A DNA stretch of 64,000 bases from Oscillospiraceae bacterium (lineage in GTDB: Bacteria; Bacillota; Clostridia; Oscillospirales; Ruminococcaceae). Positions within the stretch are counted from its first letter, which is position 1. Every line of letters begins with the position of its first letter. The DNA is taken from contig SFFD01000003.1 in the NCBI GenBank assembly GCA_004556975.1, forward strand, positions 1 through 64,000, written 5' to 3'. The translations under genes were made by a program, and so were the position numbers. Positions 51,393 to 60,025 of this stretch are shown piece after piece. The notes beneath the pieces were generated by a model. That model saw only the letters and a list, made by a program, of their open reading frames with translations, was not told the DNA's origin and did not search any database.

Positions 51393-53333
51393 ATGTCAAA
51401 AAAACATTGCAGCTGCTGCGGCAGCAAAGAAAGCGTCTGTACTGAATGCGAAAGCCTTCATAACAGCAGCCATGAGCATGAGCATAAGCATGCTCATGAG
51501 CAAAGTGAAGATGAAAGCACAAAACGCAATATATTTATCGTGCTCATCTGTGCGGCGGTTTTTCTGTTAAGCTTTATTCCGGCTATCAGCCCTTATACCC
51601 TTTGGCTTTGCCTTGCTGCAACGATTGTTGCCGGCCGTGAAACCCTTATTGAAGGAATAAAAGGGATTCTTCACCTTGATTTTGGTGAGGATTCTCTTAT
51701 GACCATTGCTGTAATTGCGGCATTTGTCATCGGTGACTTCCGCGAAGGTACAATGGTCGCCCTGCTGTTCTCTCTTGGTGAAAGTCTTGAGGACTTGGCC
51801 GTTGACCGTTCCAAAAAAAGCATAGCCGCCCTTGCGGATATTCGCCCGGATATGGCGAATGTGGTTACTGAAAACGGAATTGAGCCTTGCCGTGCCGAAG
51901 AAATTTCCGTCGGCACAAAGATTTTTATAAAAGTCGGCGAACGGGTTCCCCTTGACTGTAAGGTTATAGGCAGCGGCGTTACAGCAGACGCTTCCGCCCT
52001 TACAGGCGAAAGCCTTCCCGTAAATATTGCCGAGGGCGAAATTCTAAAGGCCGGCTGTGTTGTCATAGGAAGCCCTGCTTCCGGTGAAACAGTAAGCGAA
52101 TACGGCGATTCCTCCGCCGCCCGCATAATAGATATGGTGCAAAATGCCGCGGAAAAGAAAGGCGCCACTGAAAAATTTATCAGCAAATTCTGCCATATCT
52201 ATACCCCTGTTATAATAGGCCTCGCCGCAGCTATTTTTCTCGGCGGATGGCTTGGCAATTTGCTCCCGTTTGCCGAAGCCGCGCACCGCGCCCTTGTTTT
52301 TCTTGTTTCAAGCTGTCCCTGCGCCCTTGTTCTTTCCGTTCCGCTGGCATATTTTGCAGGCATAGGTTCAGCTTCTAAACACGGTATTCTGATTAAAGGT
52401 TCAGAGTATTGCGAACGCCTTTCAACGATAAAGAATGCCGTTTTTGACAAAACCGGCACTCTTACTTCCGGAAAACTTCAGATTTCGGAAATAAAGCTTT
52501 ATTCCTGTTTTTCCGAAGACGAGATACTTAGATTTGCAGGTGCCGCCGAAGCTTTTTCTGACCACCCTGTGGCAAAATGCGTTGTTGAAAGTACAAAATC
52601 CCGCGGTATTGAAATTCCCGTGCCGGAGGACATTACCGAAACGGCAGGCGAAGGCGTTGCCGTAATTTCCGAAGGAAAAAAGATTGCCTGCGGCAATGAA
52701 AAGCTTCTTCGTCGCCTTGAAATAAGCTTTGAGCACGCAGAAGGCGCAAACCTCTATGTAGCCGTTGACGGCGTGCTCGTCGGAAGCATTTATCTTGAGG
52801 ACACTCTTCGTCCCGAAGCTGCAGAAGCGATAAGGAAGCTTCATTCCCTTGGTGTTGAGCACGCATATATGCTTACCGGAGATAATGAGCACGCCGCGGC
52901 AAAAGCCGCTTCGGAATGCGGACTTGACGGTTATTACGCCTCTCTTATGCCGGAAGACAAGGTTACCTGCGTTGAGAAAATCAAAAAGAGCGGCACCACC
53001 GTATTTACCGGTGACGGAATAAACGATGCGCCCGTGCTTGCTGCTGCAGATGTAGGCGCAGCAATGGGAATGGGCACCGACGCTGCCATAGAATCCGCAG
53101 ATATTGTGCTGATGAAAGGCGGCGTTTCCGCCCTTCCGAAAGCAATTGAAATTTCCCGCAAAATTATGCGCTGTGTCCGCCAGAACGTAATATTTATCAT
53201 GGCGGTAAAAATCGCCGTACTTGTACTTGGAATTTTCGGCTATGCTCCTATTTGGCTTGCCGTTTTTGCCGATGTCGGCGTTTGTATGCTGGCGCTTTTA
53301 TGGTCTCTGCGTCTTCTTCGCATAAAGTTCTGA
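51393..53333 (+). CDS. cadA: Cd/Zn/Pb-exporting P1B-type ATPase
   Basis: 646 residues; AAGGAG fixes the ATG at 51393. N-terminus with Cys pairs (HCSCCGSKESVCTEC) and a His/Glu stretch (HEHEHKHAHE) for metal capture. Core motifs: LTGESLPV, the transmembrane SSCPCALVLS metal site, FDKTGTLTSG, the P1B-specific HP (FSDHPVAKCVV) and GDGINDAPVLAAAD. It exports soft divalent metals. It is the second gene of the ArsR operon. Confidence 0.95.
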   Translation: MSKKHCSCCGSKESVCTECESLHNSSHEHEHKHAHEQSEDESTKRNIFIVLICAAVFLLSFIPAISPYTLWLCLAATIVAGRETLIEGIKGILHLDFGEDSLMTIAVIAAFVIGDFREGTMVALLFSLGESLEDLAVDRSKKSIAALADIRPDMANVVTENGIEPCRAEEISVGTKIFIKVGERVPLDCKVIGSGVTADASALTGESLPVNIAEGEILKAGCVVIGSPASGETVSEYGDSSAARIIDMVQNAAEKKGATEKFISKFCHIYTPVIIGLAAAIFLGGWLGNLLPFAEAAHRALVFLVSSCPCALVLSVPLAYFAGIGSASKHGILIKGSEYCERLSTIKNAVFDKTGTLTSGKLQISEIKLYSCFSEDEILRFAGAAEAFSDHPVAKCVVESTKSRGIEIPVPEDITETAGEGVAVISEGKKIACGNEKLLRRLEISFEHAEGANLYVAVDGVLVGSIYLEDTLRPEAAEAIRKLHSLGVEHAYMLTGDNEHAAAKAASECGLDGYYASLMPEDKVTCVEKIKKSGTTVFTGDGINDAPVLAAADVGAAMGMGTDAAIESADIVLMKGGVSALPKAIEISRKIMRCVRQNVIFIMAVKIAVLVLGIFGYAPIWLAVFADVGVCMLALLWSLRLLRIKF

Positions 53334-53411
53334 TTGCTGTGTTTTTCCCCTTATTTTGTTTGAATGTTTTATATCGGTGCAGCAATTTTGTTATACTCTT
53401 ATTTTCTGCAT

Positions 53412-53455
53412 AAAAAGCTGGTGCTTCGGTTGTTTTCCGAAGCGCCAGCTTTTTT
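53412..53455. terminator. terminator after cadA
   Basis: A long stem (AAGCTGG, GCTTCGG and their complements with one mismatch) around a 7-base loop, flanked by A5 and T6. Confidence 0.88.
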
Positions 53456-53507
53456 ATCAATATAAACAAATAAAGCTTTCATCAAAAATCTGATGAAAGC
53501 TTTATGA

Positions 53508-53600
53508 TGGCGGAGAAGGAGGGACTCGAACCCTCGCGCCGCTTTTGACACAGCCTACGCCCTTAGCAGGGGCGCCTCGTCACCACTTGAGTACTTCTCC
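53508..53600 (-). tRNA. tRNA-Ser (GCT anticodon)
   Basis: The minus strand reads GGAGAAG at the 5' end and CTTCTCC before an encoded GCCA, giving the acceptor stem. The anticodon loop is CTGCTAA (anticodon GCT), the variable arm is long as in class II serine tRNAs, and GGTTCGAGTCC is the T-loop. The first 23 bases are duplicated 206 bp upstream (see the repeat). Confidence 0.95.
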
Positions 53601-53835
53601 ATGTGCTGAACATACAAAGTTCATATTAAGTTTTAGAAGTTACTGAAATGCAACGGCACCCCTACGGGGCCGGCCCTCTTGGCGTTAGCGTCTTGCTGCT
53701 TCGCTGTCGCTTGCATCAAGCCGACGCCTGCGCCATGGCTGCCTCGCTGTATCCGCCACCGGCGGCGCTTCGGCATCCATGCCCGTCACCACTTGAGTAC
53801 TTCTCCATGTGCTGAACATACAAAGTTCATATTAA
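53578..53835. repeat. 52-bp direct repeat carrying the 5' end of tRNA-Ser(GCT)
   Basis: 53578-53629 and 53784-53835 are identical over 52 bp. Each contains the first 23 bases of the tRNA and 29 bases upstream of it. The 154 bp between them are GC-rich (with CGGCACCCCTACGGGGCCGG and GCCACCGGCGGC) and unlike the AT-rich intergenic DNA around, so this may be a small inserted element or a segmental duplication. Confidence 0.85.
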
Positions 53836-53856
53836 ATTTCCGTTGAGAGAAAAAAT

Positions 53857-53943
53857 TGGCGGAGAGGATGGGATTCGAACCCATGGCTCTTTCGAGTCAC
53901 TGGTTTTCAAGACCAGCTCCTTAAACCGCTCGGACACCTCTCC
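53857..53943 (-). tRNA. tRNA-Ser (TGA anticodon)
   Basis: The minus strand begins GGAGAGG and ends CCTCTCC-GCCA. The anticodon loop is CTTGAAA (anticodon TGA) with a long variable arm and GGTTCGAATCC T-loop. It lies upstream of tRNA-Ser(GCT) in the direction of transcription; both may be on one transcript. Confidence 0.95.
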
Positions 53944-54188
53944 ACGGCTACAATATAATATATCACAAAAACAAGGCCTATGTCAATAGCCTTTTAGCAT
54001 TTTGGCGTTTTTTTGCAATTATATGCATTTGCAAAATATTTAAAATTCCTTTTTATCTTCCTGCCGTAAACAAAGCGCGGCTTTTGTTCACTTTTTCATA
54101 TATTCCTGATATATAAACAGATATTTTACAAAGTTTTATCTTGTGTTTTTATTTTATCATACTATAATTGAGCAAAGGCGGCGTAAAC

Positions 54189-54422
54189 TTGAAAAAAGAA
54201 AATCAAAAGCGCTATGCTGTACCAATTATTATAACACTTATATTGCTGTTGTATTTCATTGTGTATTTCGGAGTATTGATTGCAATTCTGCCGAAAGATT
54301 GGAAATATGTCCTTTTCATTTTTCCTCTTGCCCTTGCCGTTATTGGCCTTTTGATTTATGTTTGCATTGACAGAATTAAAGAAATAATGAGCGGTGAAGA
54401 AGATGATCTTGGTAAATACTGA
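54189..54422 (+). CDS. small two-helix membrane protein
   Basis: 77 residues from a TTG start after an AAAGGCGG-type site. Two transmembrane helices (IIITLILLLYFIVYFGVLIA and VLFIFPLALAVIGLLIYVCI) and a charged tail. It overlaps the YbjQ-family gene by 20 bp, so the two are likely made together. The function is unknown. Confidence 0.75.
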   Translation: MKKENQKRYAVPIIITLILLLYFIVYFGVLIAILPKDWKYVLFIFPLALAVIGLLIYVCIDRIKEIMSGEEDDLGKY

Positions 54423-54720
54423 TTATATTACAGGCAAAGAGCTTGAAACATTGGGGCTGGTTCGCGGAAGCACTATTCAAAGCAAAAATATCGTAAAAGA
54501 TATTACGCAAAGCTTTAAGACTCTTGTCGGCGGCGAATTAAAGGCCTATACCGAAATGATGAACGAAGCCCGTGCCCTTGCCACAAAACGAATGGTGTCA
54601 GAAGCGGAGCAAATGGGTGCCGATGCGGTCGTAAATATCCGCTATGCGTCGGCGGCCGTAATGCAGGGGGCAGCCGAAGTCATTGCTTACGGAACGGCTG
54701 TTAAATTCATTGAAAAGTAA
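54403..54720 (+). CDS. YbjQ/UPF0145-family protein
   Basis: 105 residues from the ATG at 54403. The family's TGKELETLGLVRGSTIQSKN, an ARALATKRMVSEAEQMGADA helix and the NIRYASAAV strand are clear. These proteins form pentameric rings of unknown role and were once called heavy-metal-binding. It sits with a small membrane protein, a frequent pairing in this family. Confidence 0.93.
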   Translation: MILVNTDYITGKELETLGLVRGSTIQSKNIVKDITQSFKTLVGGELKAYTEMMNEARALATKRMVSEAEQMGADAVVNIRYASAAVMQGAAEVIAYGTAVKFIEK

Positions 54721-54774
54721 TGTACTTCTTTTCACCTTTACTGTAAAATTCGGATTATATCTTATTTTACTGAC

Positions 54775-54809
54775 AAAAAAATCACATCGTTTCTGCGATG
54801 TGATTTTTT
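54775..54809. terminator. bidirectional terminator
   Basis: ATCACATCG and CGATGTGAT with a 6-base loop, flanked by A7 and T6. Confidence 0.92.
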
Positions 54810-55002
54810 GTTTTGCTTTTTGATCTGCATTGCCGTGGCAAACCGCTTTTCGCAAAAATTATTCATTATAAGCTTATATTTCTATACTGAATATAGCGGA
54901 AATATCCCATTATAAAGCCAAAAATCAGCCTTCTGCTTTTTTAGGCTAAATAAATTTTTATATTTATAATTATAATATTCGTAAATAATAATTTAAAACT
55001 TT

Positions 55003-56067
55003 TCAGACTACAACGTCATATTCTCCGGCGCGGTTACCATCATAATAGTCCCAAAGCTTATCCGGCGAATACACTCCTCTGTCGGTAACAATTCCGGTTA
55101 TAAGCTCCGGCGGAGTTTTGTCAAATGCGGGATAAAATCCATGAACTCCCTCCGGCGCGGTGGGGCTGCCCAGCGCTTCAAGAACCTGTTTTGGGTCGCG
55201 CTGCTCAATTTTCACCCCGTCAGCGTGCTCATGGCATTTGTCAGGCGCGCCGGTAACATAAACCGGTATACCCCAATACTTCGCCGCAAGAGAAATCTGT
55301 AGGGTGCCCACCTTGTTCACTACCCAGCCGTCCATTGTAATTGCGTCCGCAGCACAGGTAAAAACATCTACTTTCTTTTCATGCATTGCCCAGGCAGGCA
55401 TATTATCGGTGATAACCGTCACATCAAAGCCCATATCGTGCAAAACGCTTGCCGTAAGCCTTGCTCCCTGGAAATAGGGGCGCGTTTCCGGGCATATGAA
55501 TTTTATATTTTTGTTCTGCCGTTTACATTCAAGGCACATAAAGCCAAGAATGGTTTCGGCAAAGCACTGCGTCATAACCGTTCCCTCGCTTGGGAATTTT
55601 TCCACAAGGTATTTCGCTGTCTGCTCAATTTTGCGATAGCGAGCGTCGGTAATTGCAATAACATAATCAAAAACCGCCTGCTCAATGCTGCGGTTCGCAG
55701 CTGCGGCACGCACCGCCGCATCAAGACAGCCCGAGGTAATCTGGCTCATCCGCTTTGCAGTTGTCGGTCTTGCATTTGAAATAATGTCTGCGGCTTCGCG
55801 CATATGGCGAAACTGTTCGGCAACACAGCCGCCTGCACCCTCGTGTGCGGCAAGGACCATACCCATTCCCGCCGCAAGATATGGGCCTGCGCTTTGGGTT
55901 ACCATATCGGTAATTGCCTGCGCCACCTCGGCGGAGGTTCTGCAGGTAACAAAGCTTACCGGGTGAGGATAGCACCTTCGGTCAAGAATTCGCACGGTTC
56001 CGTTTTCGTACCATGCAACATTCTCATATTTAAGCAAAAAAGCAAGCCCTTCATCAGCTCTCGGCAT
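55003..56067 (-). CDS. MtnA/eIF2B-alpha-like sugar-phosphate isomerase
   Basis: 354 residues of the MtnA/ribose-1,5-bisphosphate isomerase/eIF2B superfamily: PYFQGARLTASVL, a TDNMPAW turn, CAADAITMDGWVVNKVGTLQ and YWGIPVYVTGAPDK. The Cys in VMTQCFAETI and the Asp in CAADA stand at the catalytic positions of MtnA, although the surroundings differ (MtnA has a CNTG motif). Methylthioribose-1-phosphate isomerisation is possible, but no other methionine-salvage gene is nearby. AAAGGGG precedes the ATG. Confidence 0.8.
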   Translation of the reverse strand: MPRADEGLAFLLKYENVAWYENGTVRILDRRCYPHPVSFVTCRTSAEVAQAITDMVTQSAGPYLAAGMGMVLAAHEGAGGCVAEQFRHMREAADIISNARPTTAKRMSQITSGCLDAAVRAAAANRSIEQAVFDYVIAITDARYRKIEQTAKYLVEKFPSEGTVMTQCFAETILGFMCLECKRQNKNIKFICPETRPYFQGARLTASVLHDMGFDVTVITDNMPAWAMHEKKVDVFTCAADAITMDGWVVNKVGTLQISLAAKYWGIPVYVTGAPDKCHEHADGVKIEQRDPKQVLEALGSPTAPEGVHGFYPAFDKTPPELITGIVTDRGVYSPDKLWDYYDGNRAGEYDVVV

Positions 56068-56142
56068 ATATAAAACCCCTTTCAGCCGTAAAAATCAATA
56101 GCGAACTATAATTCCGCTCTGCAAAGCTTTTAAAAGCGTGCA

Positions 56143-56631
56143 TCAGCGGCGCACCTTTTTGAAGAAAAGGAAGTACGCCAGCACGCCGTCAATTACAAAG
56201 TCATAAAATCGCGGCCCGTCAAAAAGCACGGCGCTTGAAAGAACGGAAATCAGCAAAATTCCTGCGCTTATTATTTTCGGGAACACGCCTCGTTCTTTTG
56301 TCATCCACGCAAAATATGCCATAACCGGCGAGCAAAAAGCAAACACCGTCCACCCGATAATAAAGCTGCGGCTGTAAACGCCTTTTGTCAGCACGGCAAC
56401 AAGATAATAGGTAAAAAGCATTCCCAAACAGAACGGAAGAATATTGAGCATGGCTTTTTTCTTTGTTTCACTGTAAATTGAAATAAGCGTGCCAAGCAAA
56501 ATCCAAATTGCCATCTGTGAAAAAATGTTGCCGAGATTCTGTGTGTATATGTCAAAAATACGCGACAAGGCGCCCAACAACAAACCTGCCGCAAGCATTG
56601 TAACAGGATTAAGAATTTTATTTTTTGTCAA
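56143..56631 (-). CDS. integral membrane protein of unknown function
   Basis: 162 residues, five or so hydrophobic segments (LNPVTMLAAGLLLGALSRIF, FSQMAIWILLGTLISIYSE, SFIIGWTVFAFCSPVMAYFA). TTG at 56631 is set by AAGGGAAAA. The pattern is like small clostridial membrane proteins (possibly DUF6518), but I cannot be sure. It starts 12 bp after the small gene at 56644-56823. Confidence 0.75.
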   Translation of the reverse strand: MTKNKILNPVTMLAAGLLLGALSRIFDIYTQNLGNIFSQMAIWILLGTLISIYSETKKKAMLNILPFCLGMLFTYYLVAVLTKGVYSRSFIIGWTVFAFCSPVMAYFAWMTKERGVFPKIISAGILLISVLSSAVLFDGPRFYDFVIDGVLAYFLFFKKVRR

Positions 56632-56643
56632 CGCTTTTCCCTT

Positions 56644-56823
56644 CTACTTTTCTGCATCATATGTAACAATAGGTTTCCCCGCGCTGTCTAAAAGCGGGGT
56701 CATGCCACCGGCATAGCCGCCTGCGCGAAAAACATAGTTCACACCGGTTTCTTTGTCCACCCAGATTTCTACAACGTCCACTACGCCCTGGGAATAGGTT
56801 TTTACAAATCTGTTGTCGCTCAT
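56644..56823 (-). CDS. small DUF6440-like protein
   Basis: 59 residues (MSDNRFVKTYSQGVVDVVEI onward), with CGGAGGG four bases before the ATG and a TAG stop. It contains VDKETGVNYVF and AGGMTPLLDSAGKPI, the pattern of the DUF6440 family often found in Firmicutes. It is co-directional with the membrane protein that follows. Its TAG stop shows that TAG is an ordinary stop codon in this genome. Confidence 0.85.
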   Translation of the reverse strand: MSDNRFVKTYSQGVVDVVEIWVDKETGVNYVFRAGGYAGGMTPLLDSAGKPIVTYDAEK

Positions 56824-56923
56824 TTTACCCTCCGAAAAAATATTACGCTTAAATTATATCACGCGGATTATGGCGCGGCAAGCCGCGCGGAAAAGTTTTC
56901 TCATAAAAAAGCGTCCTGCTTTT

Positions 56924-57288
56924 TTAAGTGAACCCAAAAGTTCAGACAAAATTTAACATTAAGTTGTTTGTGAATGAGTTCGGTATTGTACCGGACTCAT
57001 TCCTTTTAGTTTTAGAGATATTCTCTCATTGTTGCAGCAATGAATGTATTTTTTAATTCATTAATGAAAGCGTTAACGCTTTCGAATTTTTCGCCGTAGA
57101 ACATTTCGGCTTTTAAGTCTGCCGAAAAAGTTTTCCATAGCACCATTATCCATACAGTTGCCCTTGCGGAACATGCTTTGCGTTATGTTATGCTCATTTT
57201 AAATTTTGCACTATAATATTTATTTTTTCTTCCTGTTTTACCTATAAAAGCATGCACCCCAAAAGTGTCTGACTTTGGGGTGCATATC
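56924..57288 (-). mobile_element. deletion relic of an IS3-family element (copy 2)
   Basis: On the minus strand it begins TGATATGCACCCCAAAGTCA and ends TTTTGGGTTCACTT, matching both ends of copy 1 at 14304-14551. The left end is itself a hairpin (TGCACCCCAAAAG and CTTTGGGGTGCA-type arms). The left arm of flanking A6GCGT (56905-56914) and the right arm ACGCT6 (57290-57299) are complementary, so this copy also lies between terminator-like arms. Confidence 0.78.
56959..57187 (-). pseudogene. C-terminal part of an IS3-family transposase, frameshifted
   Basis: Reading frames along the minus strand give RKGNCMDNGAMENFFGRLKS (with the last catalytic Glu), then LKAEMFYGEKFESVNAFINE in a second frame, then NNERISLKLKGMSPVQYRTH in a third. 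At least two frameshifts and loss of the N-terminal half show it is dead. Confidence 0.88.
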
Positions 57289-57297
57289 AACGCTTTT

Positions 57298-57663
57298 TTA
57301 ATACAGTTCTTTTATAACCTTCTGAATTTCTTCTTCAGAAGCGCCAAGGCTCTTACAAAAGCCAATACCCTCATAAAGTCTTTCTTTCATAAGCCCCGCT
57401 CTTTTTTTTGCAAGCTCCTCTTTTGAAAGCTCTGCTACAAAGCTTCCTCTTCCGACGGCGGTTATGATAAATCCGTCCCGTTCAAGTTCTTCCCACGCGC
57501 GTTTTACTGAAATTACGCTTACGCGAAGCTCCTCTGCCGCCGTCCGTATGGGCGGAAGAGCTTCTCCCGGCGAAAGCTCGCCGTTTATAACGGCACGGGC
57601 AACTCCGTCGTATATCTGGCGGTAAAGCGGAGTTCCTGCCGAATCCTTTACGGATAAGTTCAT
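57298..57663 (-). CDS. YtrA-type GntR regulator (module 2)
   Basis: 121 residues: TPLYRQIYDGVARAVINGEL, LPPIRTAAEELRVSVISVKR and VGRGSFVAEL form the winged helix, with a short C-terminal dimer helix ending in EEEIQKVIKELY. Unlike module 1 it is the last gene of its operon, overlapping the permease by 4 bp. It probably binds the palindrome upstream of the ATPase gene (59169-59205). Confidence 0.92.
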   Translation of the reverse strand: MNLSVKDSAGTPLYRQIYDGVARAVINGELSPGEALPPIRTAAEELRVSVISVKRAWEELERDGFIITAVGRGSFVAELSKEELAKKRAGLMKERLYEGIGFCKSLGASEEEIQKVIKELY

Positions 57664-58307
57664 AGATCGACCTTCTCAAATCGTTTTGCGGAAATTTTGT
57701 ATGCGCAAAAAGTCATTACTGCATAAATTATAATTCCTGCCGCAAGGATTGGCAAGTGTTCCGCAAAAATTCCCGCCCTGTCAAGAAATTCGCTGATGGG
57801 CGAATTCCAGAACTGCGCCAGGGTTTCCGCAGCGCCTATATAAACAAATATAAAAATTGCGGAAAAAATCATCGGCCGGAAAAGCTTGTAACCGGTACGG
57901 TAAAATTCCGTCGTAAATATCAGGTTAAACCCGCCCATCATAACAAACACAAGGCCATAGAACGCAAGGTTTGGCTCAATGCCTGCGGCGTTTCCGCCGC
58001 CCGGGTTTATCTTTACGGAAATTGCCGAAAGCGGAACGGAAATCAAAACGGAAGCAAGTTCAAAAAGCGCTACCGTCGCAACGCGGCCCTTAACAACATC
58101 TGTTTTCTTTATCGGCAGCGTTGCGGTATAGAAAGTATCGTTCTGCTCCCGCCCTATAAGAAAGGTAAAATAGACCGCAAGACAGGTGTACATAAAAATA
58201 ATGTAATAAGGGTAATTTGGGATAAGCATCATAAGAGGCATAGCCAAAAAAATATACATGGTCGGGTGAACGCTTAACCGAAGCTCTTTATATAACAAAT
58301 TCTTCAT
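57660..58307 (-). CDS. ABC-2-type permease (module 2)
   Basis: 215 residues; GGGGAG sets the ATG at 58307, inside the end of the ATPase gene. Six hydrophobic segments (TMYIFLAMPLMMLIPNYPYY, VATVALFELASVLISVPLSA). The KELRLSVHPTMYIF start and the GREQNDTFYTATLPIKKTDV loop are typical of permeases in GntR/ABC modules. The substrate is unknown. Confidence 0.88.
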   Translation of the reverse strand: MKNLLYKELRLSVHPTMYIFLAMPLMMLIPNYPYYIIFMYTCLAVYFTFLIGREQNDTFYTATLPIKKTDVVKGRVATVALFELASVLISVPLSAISVKINPGGGNAAGIEPNLAFYGLVFVMMGGFNLIFTTEFYRTGYKLFRPMIFSAIFIFVYIGAAETLAQFWNSPISEFLDRAGIFAEHLPILAAGIIIYAVMTFCAYKISAKRFEKVDL

Positions 58308-59151
58308 CCTGCTCTCCCCTTTCAATATGAATCATAATTTCCTCAAGGCTTATGGGCGCGGTTTCGACATCAAAGAGGGCGGCGTCCGCCGCTTTTATCA
58401 TACCTTCAAATCCGAATTTGTGCTCCCTAAGGCCGATAACTTTTTCCTTAAGCTCCGGCGCAAGCTCGTTGCTTCCTCCGGAAACGGCACGGTAGCCGCT
58501 TCGGAAACTTTCAATATCCGTGCTTTCAAGAATTCTGCCGTCCTTAATATAGGTTATATAATCGGCGCATTTTTCAAGGTCAGTAATTATGTGGGTGGAA
58601 AAGAAAATGCTTCTGCTTCCGTCTTTAACAAGCTCTCTGAATATGCCGATAAGCTCGTCCCGGGAAACAGGGTCAAGCCCGCTTGTAGGCTCGTCAAGAA
58701 TAAGCAGCTTTGCGCCGTGCGAAAGCGCCAGCGCCAGTAAAAATTTTGCCTTCATTCCGGCGGAAAGTTCCTTAATCCGTTTGTTTTCATCAAGTGAAAA
58801 TTTTTTTAAATAATTTTTAAAGGCATCTCCGTCCCAGTTTTTATAAAATCGGCTGGTAACATCAGCAACCGCTGAAAGCTTTTTGTCCTGATAGCACTCA
58901 ACGCCGCTCATAACCACTCCCAGCTCTTGCTTGCAATCAATTTCATTTTCATAAAAATTTTTGCCAAACATGGCAACTTCGCCGCAATCCGGCTTCACAA
59001 GGCCAAGCAAGGACTTAATGGTTGTTGTTTTGCCTGCTCCGTTTCTGCCGATGAACCCCATAATGAACCCTTTGTCAAGTTCAAAAGAAACATCGCTTAA
59101 CTTAAACTTTTCATAGCTTTTTGAAAGTCCTTTTACTGACAAAATGGTCAA
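58288..59151 (-). CDS. ABC transporter ATPase (module 2)
   Basis: 287 residues. Walker A GRNGAGKTTT, signature LSAGMKAKF, Walker B KLLILDEPTSGLDP and an STHI H-loop. About 70 variable C-terminal residues follow. It is the first gene of module 2, directly after an operator/promoter, and works with the permease downstream. Confidence 0.95.
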   Translation of the reverse strand: MTILSVKGLSKSYEKFKLSDVSFELDKGFIMGFIGRNGAGKTTTIKSLLGLVKPDCGEVAMFGKNFYENEIDCKQELGVVMSGVECYQDKKLSAVADVTSRFYKNWDGDAFKNYLKKFSLDENKRIKELSAGMKAKFLLALALSHGAKLLILDEPTSGLDPVSRDELIGIFRELVKDGSRSIFFSTHIITDLEKCADYITYIKDGRILESTDIESFRSGYRAVSGGSNELAPELKEKVIGLREHKFGFEGMIKAADAALFDVETAPISLEEIMIHIERGEQDEEFVI

Positions 59152-59168
59152 GGTATCGCTTCCTTTGT

Positions 59169-59215
59169 CAAAATATTGTGTATACTCATTATATACAATA
59201 TTTTGTGGTTGTCAA
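59169..59215 (-). promoter_or_regulatory. promoter and operator of GntR/ABC module 2
   Basis: On the minus strand TTGACA and TATAAT are 16 bp apart. An inverted repeat with 11-bp arms, CAAAATATTGT ... ACAATATTTTG (59169-59205), spans the -10, with GTATA inside as in YtrA-class sites. A repressor there would block RNA polymerase directly. Confidence 0.8.
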
Positions 59216-59469
59216 GTCTTTTTGTCTAAAAGCCTTGCTTTTTTTGTCAATATCACTCTTTTATCATAAAAAGTCTTTATAATATTCTATTAGTTGCTGT
59301 TATAAATTTTACACCGAGTACTATTTTAATAAATGTTAACAAATTGTAAAATTAAAATTTCAATGCAACACTATGCAAAATAATTTTCACTTATTTATAG
59401 TCCGGCATATTTCGGACAAAGTGAATAAAAATAAAAGCGTATATACGCAGTATGAAAGGAAATCTTTTT
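59216..59469. other. AT-rich intergenic region, no gene
   Basis: Very AT-rich sequence between the divergent ABC module and the lipoprotein. It must hold the promoter of the lipoprotein, but no hexamer pair stands out. No coding frame is convincing. Confidence 0.5.
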
Positions 59470-60003
59470 ATGAAAAAAATTTTTGCAATCTTTTTTGCCG
59501 CGCTTATGGTGCTTTGCTTTGCAGCATGCAACAAATCCGACAACAATAATTCCGAAGGCGATTCAAATATTTCAATGAGCCTTGAGGAAATTATAAACGC
59601 GGTTTATGAAAAAAATCCCGTTGAATTAAGACTTGAAACCACTTCCATCGATATCTCCGATGCAGACATGCTTAAAGCGTTCACCGGTCTTGATTCTGCG
59701 GATAAAATCCAGGAAGCTGTCGTTTCCGAGCCTATGATGGGTTCCCAGGCATATTCCTTCGTGCTTATCCGTCTTAAAGACGCCGCCGATGCCGAAGATG
59801 TTGCAAACGCAGTAATTGAAGGCATTGACCCCCGCAAATGGATTTGCGTTGAAGCGGACGATGTTCGCGTTATGACCAAGGGCGATGTCGTTGCTCTTTA
59901 TATGGTAGGCAGCCAGTTCGGTGACGAAATTTCCGGCGATACCGTTGAAAAAGTATTTACCGAAGTTGTAGGCGGCAGCATTGACAAAGTTATAAAGAAA
60001 TAA
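59470..60003 (+). CDS. small lipoprotein of unknown function
   Basis: 177 residues; GAAAGGAAA fixes the ATG at 59470. Signal peptide KKIFAIFFAALMVLCFAAC with FAAC lipobox. The mature part (MSLEEIINAVYEKNPVELRL, then VLIRLKDAADAEDVANAVIE) has the pattern of a family of clostridial lipoproteins of about 170 residues with a conserved KW-x-C-V-x-AD-x-V motif (RKWICVEADDVRV). No function is known to me. A terminator follows. Confidence 0.85.
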   Translation: MKKIFAIFFAALMVLCFAACNKSDNNNSEGDSNISMSLEEIINAVYEKNPVELRLETTSIDISDADMLKAFTGLDSADKIQEAVVSEPMMGSQAYSFVLIRLKDAADAEDVANAVIEGIDPRKWICVEADDVRVMTKGDVVALYMVGSQFGDEISGDTVEKVFTEVVGGSIDKVIKK

Positions 60004-60025
60004 TCGCGGCTGGTTTGCGCCGTTT

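Noticed and set aside
51464..51505. Repeated CATGAG/AGCATG motif in the start of cadA as a regulatory repeat
   Set aside because: It simply encodes the alternating His/Glu metal-binding stretch of the ATPase.
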